DNA of 64,000 nucleotides, from positions 124,001 to 188,000 of the forward strand of contig DATHXC010000007.1 in NCBI GenBank assembly GCA_035459965.1, in the 5' to 3' direction. This document shows positions 53,528-61,036 of this stretch, piece by piece. The stretch comes from DATHXC01 sp035459965. GTDB taxonomy: Bacteria; Pseudomonadota; Gammaproteobacteria; Burkholderiales; Methylophilaceae. Below the pieces are notes generated by a model, which had not been told where the DNA came from, searched no databases, and was given only the letters and a program-made list of their open reading frames with translations. Both the position numbers and the translations under genes were made by a program. How positions within the stretch are numbered: the stretch's first letter is position 1; each line of letters starts with the position of its first letter.

Positions 53528-54277
53528 ATGTCTGTAACTATGCGTCAAATGCTGGAAGCCGGAGTTCACTTCGGCCATCAAACCCGTTACTGGAACCCAA
53601 AAATGGCACCGTATATTTTCGGTGACCGTAACAAGATTCATATCGTCAATCTGGAAAAGACTTTGCCGATGTTCGAAGATGCCCTGAAGTATGTGCGTCA
53701 ACTGGCATCAAACAAAGGCCGTATCATGTTTGTCGGTACCAAGCGTCAAGCACGCGATATCGTCAAGGAAGAAGCACAGCGCTCAAACTGCGCCTATGTT
53801 AACCATCGCTGGTTAGGTGGCATGCTGACTAACTTCAAGACAGTAAAACAATCCATCAAGCGACTGAACGACTACGAAGCCATGTTGCTGGACGGTAGCC
53901 TGGAAAAATTCGGCAAGAAAGAAGCTTTGGGCTACAAGCGCGAAGTTGAGAAGCTCGAGCGCTCAATCGGCGGCATCAAGGAAATGGGTGGCCTGCCAGA
54001 CGCGATTTTCATTATCGACGTTGGCCATGAAAGTGGTGCGGTAACAGAAGCTGCCAAGCTTGGCATCCCTGTGATTGGTGTTGTTGATACTAACAATGCA
54101 CCAGATGGCATTGCTTACATCATTCCTGGTAATGATGACTCTAGCCGTGCAATTCGCCTGTATGCGCGTGGTATCGCCGATGCAGTGCTGGAAGGCCGTA
54201 GCCAAACCATCACCGAAATCGTTAAGTCTGCAAGTGAAGAGGAATTTGTTGAGGTCTCCGAGGCCGCGGCAGAGTAA
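53528..54277 (+). CDS. rpsB: 30S ribosomal protein S2
   Basis: The 249-residue protein starts MSVTMRQMLEAGVHFGHQTRYWNPKM and contains the S2 signatures 'IHIVNLEKTLPMFEDAL', HRWLGGMLTNFKT and 'LGIPVIGVVDTN'. It binds the small subunit late and is needed for S1 attachment. A TGGAG site precedes the ATG at the end of the structured leader. A terminator separates it from tsf. Confidence 0.98.
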   Translation: MSVTMRQMLEAGVHFGHQTRYWNPKMAPYIFGDRNKIHIVNLEKTLPMFEDALKYVRQLASNKGRIMFVGTKRQARDIVKEEAQRSNCAYVNHRWLGGMLTNFKTVKQSIKRLNDYEAMLLDGSLEKFGKKEALGYKREVEKLERSIGGIKEMGGLPDAIFIIDVGHESGAVTEAAKLGIPVIGVVDTNNAPDGIAYIIPGNDDSSRAIRLYARGIADAVLEGRSQTITEIVKSASEEEFVEVSEAAAE

Positions 54278-54286
54278 ACCCTTAGA

Positions 54287-54313
54287 GGAAGGGGGCGCGA
54301 GCCCCTTTTTTTT
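54287..54313 (+). terminator. Intrinsic terminator/attenuator between rpsB and tsf
   Basis: GGGGC (54292-54296) and GCCCC (54301-54305) form a stem with a GCGA tetraloop, extended by A-T and G-U pairs, and eight T follow (54306-54313). Since tsf is co-oriented, some polymerase must read through; a partial terminator would lower EF-Ts relative to S2. Confidence 0.85.
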
Positions 54314-54402
54314 ATACCTTGAATTCAGGTGTCTCGATTATTTGCTAAAAAGCTCAAGTAGTCGGATGACCGCAAAGTAAAAAATATTGAAGGAGCAAAA
54401 TA

Positions 54403-55278
54403 ATGGCTGAAATTACCGCAGGCATGGTGAAAGAACTACGTGAGCGTACAGATGCGCCCATGATGGATTGTAAAAAGGCATTGACTGAAGCTGAAGCAGA
54501 TATGACACGTGCTGAAGAGATTTTGCGCGTGCGTTTTGGTAACAAGGCGAGCAAGGCTGCTGGGCGCGTTGCTGCAGAAGGTACTGTTGGCATCAGCATT
54601 AGCGCAGATGGCAAGTCTGGCGCGATGGTTGAAGTGAACTCTGAAACCGACTTCTGTGCCAAGAATGATGATTTCCTGAAATTTGTAAATTCAGTGGCTG
54701 AAGTAATTGCTGCTAACAATCCAGCTGATATTGAAGCAGTTGCTGGCTTGAAACTGGGCGATAGCACAGTAGAAGGCCTGCGTACGCAACTGGTCGGCAA
54801 GATTGGCGAAAACATCACGCCACGTCGTTTTGTCAGCATCAAAGCGCAAGGCAAGCTTGCCAGTTATGTACATGGTAGCAAGATCGGTGTGCTGGTTGAT
54901 GTGGTTGGTGGTGACGATACGCTGGGCAAGGACATTGCCATGCACATCGCTGCAGCCAAGCCTAAATCACTGGACGCAAGCGGTGTGGCGCCTGAGTTGA
55001 TTGAAGCTGAACGTCGTGTTGCTATTGAAAAAGCAAAAGAAGCTGGCAAGCCGGAAGCAATGCTGGAAAAAATTGCAGATGGTACTGTGCAAAAGTACCT
55101 GAAAGAAGTGACTTTGTTGAGTCAGCCTTTCGTTAAGGATGACAAGCTAACTATCGAGCAATTGCTTAAATCCAAAAATGCCTCAGTAGCTTCATTTACC
55201 ATGTATGTGGTGGGTGAGGGCATTGAGAAAGTTGTGACGGATTTTGCTGCTGAAGTAGCTGCTGCTGCCAATATGTAA
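54403..55278 (+). CDS. tsf: Translation elongation factor Ts
   Basis: The 291-residue nucleotide-exchange factor for EF-Tu has the N-terminal UBA-like domain with the signature LRERTDAPMMDCKKAL, the core TDFCAKNDDF motif and the second EF-Ts signature (GKIGENITPRRF). A GGAG site precedes the ATG. Position after rpsB is universal. A large hairpin lies between its stop and pyrH. Confidence 0.97.
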   Translation: MAEITAGMVKELRERTDAPMMDCKKALTEAEADMTRAEEILRVRFGNKASKAAGRVAAEGTVGISISADGKSGAMVEVNSETDFCAKNDDFLKFVNSVAEVIAANNPADIEAVAGLKLGDSTVEGLRTQLVGKIGENITPRRFVSIKAQGKLASYVHGSKIGVLVDVVGGDDTLGKDIAMHIAAAKPKSLDASGVAPELIEAERRVAIEKAKEAGKPEAMLEKIADGTVQKYLKEVTLLSQPFVKDDKLTIEQLLKSKNASVASFTMYVVGEGIEKVVTDFAAEVAAAANM

Positions 55279-55304
55279 AGTTTTGTTTTAAAATATTTGA
55301 AGCG

Positions 55305-55336
55305 GCGATATATAGTCTAGAATCAGTCAATATCGC
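55305..55336 (+). other. Short hairpin after tsf
   Basis: GCGATAT (55305-55311) pairs exactly with ATATCGC (55330-55336) with an 18-base loop, 27 bases after the tsf stop. GTCTTT follows. It may contribute to tsf mRNA 3'-end formation together with the stronger hairpin downstream. Confidence 0.35.
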
Positions 55337-55358
55337 GTCTTTAAATAAGATTGTCCAC

Positions 55359-55402
55359 TGCAAAACGATGATGTCCAGTTATCATGGCATCATCGTTTTG
55401 CA
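55359..55402 (+). other. Perfect 15-bp hairpin between tsf and pyrH
   Basis: TGCAAAACGATGATG (55359-55373) is exactly complementary to CATCATCGTTTTGCA (55388-55402). Three more pairs (CCA/TGG) extend the stem after one bulged T. It ends eight bases before the TAGGAG ribosome site of pyrH. No U run follows, so it is more likely a processing or regulatory hairpin in the pyrH leader than a simple terminator. Confidence 0.6.
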
Positions 55403-55420
55403 CAACTGAATAGGAGCAAC

Positions 55421-56149
55421 ATGTCCGCGCCATCTAAATCCCCGGCTTATAAACGTATCTTACTGAAACTGTCTGGTGAAGCCCTGATGGGAGATGACAG
55501 TTACGGCATCAACCGCGCTACCATCAACAGAATAGTCGGTGAAGTTAAAGAGATTGTTGATTTGGGCGTGCAGGTTGCCGTAGTCATTGGTGGGGGCAAT
55601 ATATTCCGTGGCGTGGCTCCGGCTGCAGAGGGCATGGATCGCGCAACTGCCGATTACATGGGCATGCTGGCTACCGTGATGAACGCGCTGGCATTGCAGG
55701 ACGCAATGCGTCATGTCGGTCTTGTGAGCCGTGTACAGTCTGCCTTGAATATTGAACAGGTAGCAGAACCTTACATTCGCGGTAAAGCGATACGTTATCT
55801 GGAAGAGGGCAGAGTCGTGATTTTTGGTGCCGGCACAGGTAATCCATTTTTTACTACCGATACCGCAGCGGCTTTGCGTGGTATGGAAATGAATGCTGAA
55901 ATTGTGCTTAAAGCCACCAAGGTTGATGGCGTTTATACCGATGACCCCAAAACCAACCCTGATGCCATGCGCTATAAAACCATCACGTTTGACGAAGCCA
56001 TCATCAAGAATTTGAAAGTCATGGATGCTACGGCCTTAACCTTGTGTCGCGATCAGAATCTACCAATCAATGTATTCAGTATTTTTAAGCAGGGCGCATT
56101 GAAGCGCGTGGTGATGGGTGAAGATGAAGGCACTCGGGTTCACCCATAA
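55421..56149 (+). CDS. pyrH: Uridylate kinase
   Basis: The 242-residue hexameric UMP kinase starts YKRILLKLSGEALMG and has VAVVIGGGNIFRG, GTGNPFFTTDTAAALRG and the regulatory KVDGVYTDDPK motif. It makes UDP for RNA and envelope precursors. A GGAG site precedes the ATG. Position rpsB-tsf-pyrH-frr is universal. A strong hairpin in its leader may control it separately. Confidence 0.97.
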   Translation: MSAPSKSPAYKRILLKLSGEALMGDDSYGINRATINRIVGEVKEIVDLGVQVAVVIGGGNIFRGVAPAAEGMDRATADYMGMLATVMNALALQDAMRHVGLVSRVQSALNIEQVAEPYIRGKAIRYLEEGRVVIFGAGTGNPFFTTDTAAALRGMEMNAEIVLKATKVDGVYTDDPKTNPDAMRYKTITFDEAIIKNLKVMDATALTLCRDQNLPINVFSIFKQGALKRVVMGEDEGTRVHP

Positions 56150-56189
56150 CCCAGGCTAAAGACTCGCGTGAATATGTTTGGAGAAAAAT

Positions 56190-56747
56190 ATGTTAGATGA
56201 AGTGAAAAAAAACGCAGAACAAAAAATGCTGAGGTCACTTGAGTCGCTAAAAAATGATCTTGCAAAAGTACGCACAGGCCGCGCGCATACCGGTTTGCTG
56301 GATCATGTGATGGTGGAGTATTACGGTTCGATGGTGTCGGTAAACCAGGTAGCGAACGTTACCTTGGGCGATGCGCGTACTATTAATGTACAGCCCTATG
56401 AAAAGAGCATGATAGGCAAGGTTGAAAAAGCGATTCGTGATGGTGATCTGGGCCTGAACCCCGCGACTAATGGCGATTTGATCCGTGTACCTATGCCTAT
56501 GCTGACAGAAGAACGAAGGAAAGACCTGATTAAGGTAGTGCGTACTGAAGCTGAGAATGCAAAAGTCGCGGTGCGCAATGTGCGCCGTGATGCAAATGAT
56601 GCCTTGAAGAAATTGATTAAGGACAAAGAGATCAGTGAAGATGATGAACGTCGCATGCAAGACGAAGTCCAGAAGCTGACCGATAAAAATGTCACTGAAA
56701 TCGACAAGTTATTGCAGGTAAAAGAAGCTGAATTGTTGGCTGTATAG
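56190..56747 (+). CDS. frr: Ribosome recycling factor
   Basis: The 185-residue factor splits post-termination ribosomes with EF-G. KNDLAKVRTGRAHTGLLDHV and the long C-terminal helix 'VRNVRRDANDALKKLIKDKE' are typical. The frame opens at TTG 56178, but GGAG at 56180-56183 fixes the ATG at 56190 as start, giving the normal length. It follows pyrH by 40 bases. Confidence 0.97.
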   Translation: MLDEVKKNAEQKMLRSLESLKNDLAKVRTGRAHTGLLDHVMVEYYGSMVSVNQVANVTLGDARTINVQPYEKSMIGKVEKAIRDGDLGLNPATNGDLIRVPMPMLTEERRKDLIKVVRTEAENAKVAVRNVRRDANDALKKLIKDKEISEDDERRMQDEVQKLTDKNVTEIDKLLQVKEAELLAV

Positions 56748-56813
56748 ATTTAAATGATCGCTCATTACAGTTTATCAATCGCTATCTTGCAAAGTCATAT
56801 ACTGGGGCGTTGA

Positions 56814-57563
56814 TTGGCAATTTTTTCAAGCTCCACACAAACCATCCCCACCACAGGTGAAATTCCGCGCCATATTGCAGTGATTATGGACGGCAATGGC
56901 CGCTGGGCCAAAAAACGCTTTCTCCCACGCGTGGCAGGGCATAAAAGCGGTGTGGAAACTGTACGTGATATGGTCAAGCATTGCGCCACACTCGGTGTGG
57001 AATACCTGACCCTGTTTGCATTCAGCAGTGAAAACTGGCGCCGTCCAGAGGAAGAGGTCAGCTTCCTGATGGGATTGTTTATGGATGCGCTTAAGCGCGA
57101 AGTTGGCAAGCTACACCAGAATAATATCCGCTTGATCCTGATTGGCGATCGTTCGCGCTTTGATGAGGCATTATGTGCCCGCATCGATGAGGCGGAATCA
57201 CTCACTAAAAATAACACCGGTCTTACCCTGACCATCGCCGCCAACTATGGTGGCCGCTGGGATATGTTGCAGGCCATGAATCGCATGCAGCATGCACAAC
57301 CAGAACTGGCGGGCAGCTTTTCTGAAGATGATTTGACCCCCTACCTTTCAATGTCTTATGCCCCGGAACCTGATCTGTTTATTCGCACTGGCGGTGAAAA
57401 GCGCATTAGTAATTTCCTACTGTGGCAACTCGCTTACAGTGAGCTTTATTTTACCGATACTTTGTGGCCAGACTTTGATGAAGCTGCCTTCAGTTTGGCT
57501 ATCCAGTCATATCAAAAGCGTGAAAGACGCTTTGGCCGCACCAGTGAGCAGCTAGTAGACTAG
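56814..57563 (+). CDS. uppS: Undecaprenyl diphosphate synthase
   Basis: The 249-residue cis-prenyltransferase makes the C55 lipid carrier for peptidoglycan and O-antigen. The substrate motif HIAVIMDGNGRWAKKR (catalytic D26) and the C-terminal 'PDLFIRTGGEKRISNFLLWQ' are intact. The start is TTG at 56814 with GGGGCG at 56804-56809; no suitable ATG lies before the conserved motif except M25 inside it. Two bases separate it from cdsA. Confidence 0.95.
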   Translation: MAIFSSSTQTIPTTGEIPRHIAVIMDGNGRWAKKRFLPRVAGHKSGVETVRDMVKHCATLGVEYLTLFAFSSENWRRPEEEVSFLMGLFMDALKREVGKLHQNNIRLILIGDRSRFDEALCARIDEAESLTKNNTGLTLTIAANYGGRWDMLQAMNRMQHAQPELAGSFSEDDLTPYLSMSYAPEPDLFIRTGGEKRISNFLLWQLAYSELYFTDTLWPDFDEAAFSLAIQSYQKRERRFGRTSEQLVD

Positions 57564-57565
57564 TT

Positions 57566-58429
57566 ATGCTTAAAGCACGCATCCTCACCTCGCTGGTATT
57601 GGTACCGCTCTTCTTGGCCGCATTATTCCTGTTGCCCGATGTGTTGTGGGCTTTGTTGATGCTGGTTGCCATTACTGTTGGCGCATGGGAGTGGGGTACC
57701 ATCAACGGCTTTAAACCGTTTGTGCGCAATGCTTATGCGCTCGCAATATTTATATTGGGGGCGATGCTGATTCTGGCACTTGAGTTTGGTGAGACACTTC
57801 CCCTCGAACATGCCATGTTCTGGGGCATAGCATGCTCCACTATATTCTGGGTTGTCCTTGTGCCAGCCTGGCTATCCACGCGTTACCAAGTCAAAAATCT
57901 ATTAATCATTGCCCTTGCTGGTTTGCTGGTCTTGTTACCTACCTGGTTTGCCTTGATGGCATTACGTATACCCAGTTTGTTGGCGCTGGTCGATGTACAT
58001 GGTGCAGGCCCGGCGCTATTGTTGGGGATTATGGTTGCAGTATGGATCGCAGATAGTGCTGCATATTTTGCAGGGAAGCGTTTTGGTAAACATAAGCTAG
58101 CAGTCAAGATCAGTCCCGGAAAAACATGGGAAGGTGTGTTAGGCGCTTGGCTCGCCGTCAGTATTTACGGTTTTATTCTTTGCATTACCCTGCATGTTAG
58201 CTACTGGTTAATTGTTGCATTATGGGGGATAACCGTATTAAGTATTATGGGTGACCTGCTCGAATCCCTCATTAAGCGCCATGCCAATGTGAAAGATAGC
58301 GGCAATATACTCCCTGGACACGGCGGTATGCTTGATCGCATTGATGGACTTACTTCCAGCCTCCCGTTGGCGGCGTTTTTTCTCTACTTTCCCCTTTATT
58401 ATGCAGTCTGGTCGAGCTACTTTAAATGA
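57566..58429 (+). CDS. cdsA: Phosphatidate cytidylyltransferase
   Basis: CdsA makes CDP-diacylglycerol, the branch point of phospholipid synthesis. The 287-residue membrane protein has about eight helices, and the family signature near the C-terminus is complete: SLIKRHANVKDSGNILPGHG followed by GMLDRIDGL. It overlaps dxr by four bases (ATGA). Its position between uppS and dxr is conserved. Confidence 0.95.
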   Translation: MLKARILTSLVLVPLFLAALFLLPDVLWALLMLVAITVGAWEWGTINGFKPFVRNAYALAIFILGAMLILALEFGETLPLEHAMFWGIACSTIFWVVLVPAWLSTRYQVKNLLIIALAGLLVLLPTWFALMALRIPSLLALVDVHGAGPALLLGIMVAVWIADSAAYFAGKRFGKHKLAVKISPGKTWEGVLGAWLAVSIYGFILCITLHVSYWLIVALWGITVLSIMGDLLESLIKRHANVKDSGNILPGHGGMLDRIDGLTSSLPLAAFFLYFPLYYAVWSSYFK

Positions 58430-59658
58430 CCACTGTCAACAAGAGTAGTCCGCTACAGCAGCAAAAAATATCTTCAGCCCGCATTCAGAATGTAACAATA
58501 CTTGGGGCGACTGGCACCATTGGATTGAATACACTGGATGTCATCGAACAACATCCTGACCGTTTTAGCGTTTACGCACTCACTGCAAATTCGCGTGTTG
58601 ATGCATTGTTTGAGCTATGTAAAAAATTTAAACCTGTTTATGCCGTCATGCTTGATGCAGATGCTGCTACAGAATTGCAGGCCAAGCTTCTAAAATCAGG
58701 GCTTGAGACACAAGTACTCCAGGGGATGGAAGCTTTAGAGCAAGTGGCTTCGGACAATGCTGTCGATGTAGTAATGGCAGCGATTGTTGGTGCAGCTGGC
58801 TTGAAGCCTGCCATGGCGGCGGCGCTTGCAGGCAAGCGTATTCTGCTGGCCAATAAAGAAACTCTTGTCATGTCAGGCAGTCTATTCATGCAGGCCGTAG
58901 AGCAGGGTGGTGCTACCTTGTTGCCTATAGATAGCGAGCACAATGCGATTTTTCAGGTAATGCCAGAGAAGAAACATCTGACCCTGGCTGAAGGTGGTAT
59001 CAGAAAGATCTTAATCACGGCTTCCGGTGGTCCATTTCGTTGTTCAACTGCAGCTGAATTGCTTACTGTAACGCCAGCACAGGCACTGAATCATCCCAAA
59101 TGGGTAATGGGGCCCAAGATCACGATTGACTCTGCCACCTTGATGAACAAAGGTTTGGAAGTGATTGAAGCACATTGGCTGTTTAATGCCAGCGCTGACC
59201 AGATTGAAGTAGTCGTGCACCCGCAAAGCATTATTCACTCTATGGTGGAATACATAGATGGCTCGGTATTGGCACAGTTGGGTAATCCGGATATGCGCAC
59301 CCCTATTGCCTATGCGCTGGGTTACCCGGGCAGGCTTGAAAGCGGGGTAAGCTCGCTGGATTTATTCAAGATTGCCAGACTTGATTTTGAAGTGCCGGAT
59401 ACCGAGAAATTTCCATGTTTGCGTCTGGCATTTGATGCATTAAAGCTGGGTGGCACGGCGCCAACGATATTGAATGCTGCCAATGAAGTTGCGGTAGAAG
59501 CATTTCTTAACGAAAAAATAGGGTTTACCCAAATTCCGCAAATGATAGAAGCCGTATTGTCTGACTCAAACATCCAGCAAGTAACTGCCCTCGATGTGGT
59601 CATCGCTGCTGATCACGCTGCACGCGCTGCTGCCACGCAATGGGTAGATGTGCGCTAA
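58426..59658 (+). CDS. dxr: 1-deoxy-D-xylulose 5-phosphate reductoisomerase
   Basis: Dxr catalyses the committed MEP-pathway step. The 410-residue protein has the NADPH-binding GATGTIG (27-33), LANKETLVMSG and the metal/substrate site LPIDSEHNAIFQ, then the C-terminal helical domain. A ~20-residue N-terminal extension precedes the usual start; IQNVTILGATG begins the fold. With ispG at 4 kb, two MEP enzymes are in the window. Confidence 0.96.
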   Translation: MTTVNKSSPLQQQKISSARIQNVTILGATGTIGLNTLDVIEQHPDRFSVYALTANSRVDALFELCKKFKPVYAVMLDADAATELQAKLLKSGLETQVLQGMEALEQVASDNAVDVVMAAIVGAAGLKPAMAAALAGKRILLANKETLVMSGSLFMQAVEQGGATLLPIDSEHNAIFQVMPEKKHLTLAEGGIRKILITASGGPFRCSTAAELLTVTPAQALNHPKWVMGPKITIDSATLMNKGLEVIEAHWLFNASADQIEVVVHPQSIIHSMVEYIDGSVLAQLGNPDMRTPIAYALGYPGRLESGVSSLDLFKIARLDFEVPDTEKFPCLRLAFDALKLGGTAPTILNAANEVAVEAFLNEKIGFTQIPQMIEAVLSDSNIQQVTALDVVIAADHAARAAATQWVDVR

Positions 59659-61031
59659 TGCTTACGCTAGCTTCATTTTTACTGACTCTCGGCATCCTGG
59701 TGACCATCCATGAGTATGGGCACTTTCAGGTTGCACGCTGGTGCGGTGTTAAGGTGCTGCGATTTTCCATTGGTTTTGGTAAACCACTGTTTACTAGGAA
59801 ATTCGGTAAGGATCAGACTGAATTTGTGCTGGCAGCTTTGCCGCTTGGTGGCTATGTCAAGATGCTCGATGAGCGCGAAGCTTCAAACGAAGGAGCTCCG
59901 CCCATAAATGAGCAAGATTTGCCACGTGCTTTCAATCGGCAACCAGTCTGGAAGCGCATTGCCATTGTCTCCGCCGGACCAATCGCCAATTTACTGTTAG
60001 CTATTTTTCTCTACTGGATTCTATTCATGCATGGTGTGACCGGCATGAAGCCTATTCTTGGCGAGATAGAGCAAAACTCGCCTGCTTCGCATGCCAGCAT
60101 GCGCAGTGGCGATATCGTACGCAAGGTTGGGGATGTGGCAGTGAGCAGCTGGCAGGATGTACGTTGGGAGCTGCTCAGGCAAGTGATCAAAGCGCCAGTC
60201 GTGGAAATTGAAACGGTCACTGCTGATAATGATGTGCATCTTCATCAGCTGCAATTAGGCTCAATCGGCAAGGATGATTTTGAAAATGACTTTCTGGATA
60301 AGCTTGGTTTAAAACCTTTTCAGCCAGAGGTTCCAGCCAGAATCGGTGAAATCATAGCGGGTGGTGCGGCCGAAAAGGCTGGCCTCAAGTCTGGAGATCA
60401 GATTCTATCTGTCGCCGGGGTTGGTGTGACTCAGTGGGAAGGCTTTGTCAGTGAGATTCGCAAGAACCCGGGTAAACCACTCAGCCTGGAAATTAAGCGT
60501 GGCGAATCTACGTCCAAGTTAACCATCACACCAGATGCTGTCGAAGAGGGGAGTCAGAAAATAGGCCGTATCGGTGCTGCTTATCATATGGAGCAGGCAG
60601 AGCTTGATAAGCTTATCGTAGATGTCAAATACGGACCTATCACTGCATTAAGCAAGGCGGCTGGAAAGACCTGGGATACGTCAATTTTTAGCTTGAAGAT
60701 GCTGGGCAGCATGATCACAGGCGAAGTATCCTGGAAGGGAATGAGTGGTCCGGTCACTATTGCCAGCTATGCTGGCCAAAGCGCCCACATAGGCTGGAAG
60801 GCCTTTATTGGCTTCCTCGCAGTGATCAGTATCAGCCTTGGCGTGCTCAACCTGTTGCCTATTCCAGTATTAGATGGCGGGCATTTGTTGTATTATATGG
60901 TAGAAATTTTTAAAGGGAGCCCAGTTTCCGAGCAGGTAATGGAAGTTGGTCAGCGCGTTGGATTATCACTGCTTGGATTGTTAATGGCATGCGCTTTGTA
61001 TAATGATTTCAATAGACTAATAACAGGCTGA
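59658..61031 (+). CDS. rseP: Site-2 protease RseP (RIP metalloprotease)
   Basis: The 457-residue inner-membrane protease cuts anti-sigma factor RseA and signal-peptide remnants. The zinc motif HEYGH is at 18-22 in the first helix; two PDZ domains follow (about 115-285) and the third ligand motif is in 'LLPIPVLDGGHLLYY'. The frame opens at ATG 59640, but the ATG at 59658, overlapping the dxr stop as TAATG, gives the normal N-terminus MLTLASFLLTLGILVTIHEY. It precedes bamA by five bases. Confidence 0.95.
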   Translation: MLTLASFLLTLGILVTIHEYGHFQVARWCGVKVLRFSIGFGKPLFTRKFGKDQTEFVLAALPLGGYVKMLDEREASNEGAPPINEQDLPRAFNRQPVWKRIAIVSAGPIANLLLAIFLYWILFMHGVTGMKPILGEIEQNSPASHASMRSGDIVRKVGDVAVSSWQDVRWELLRQVIKAPVVEIETVTADNDVHLHQLQLGSIGKDDFENDFLDKLGLKPFQPEVPARIGEIIAGGAAEKAGLKSGDQILSVAGVGVTQWEGFVSEIRKNPGKPLSLEIKRGESTSKLTITPDAVEEGSQKIGRIGAAYHMEQAELDKLIVDVKYGPITALSKAAGKTWDTSIFSLKMLGSMITGEVSWKGMSGPVTIASYAGQSAHIGWKAFIGFLAVISISLGVLNLLPIPVLDGGHLLYYMVEIFKGSPVSEQVMEVGQRVGLSLLGLLMACALYNDFNRLITG

Positions 61032-61036
61032 GCCTA

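Noticed and set aside
54354..54854. 166-residue minus-strand frame over the start of tsf
   Set aside because: tsf is certain on the plus strand; the antisense frame has no family features and runs over the tsf ribosome site.
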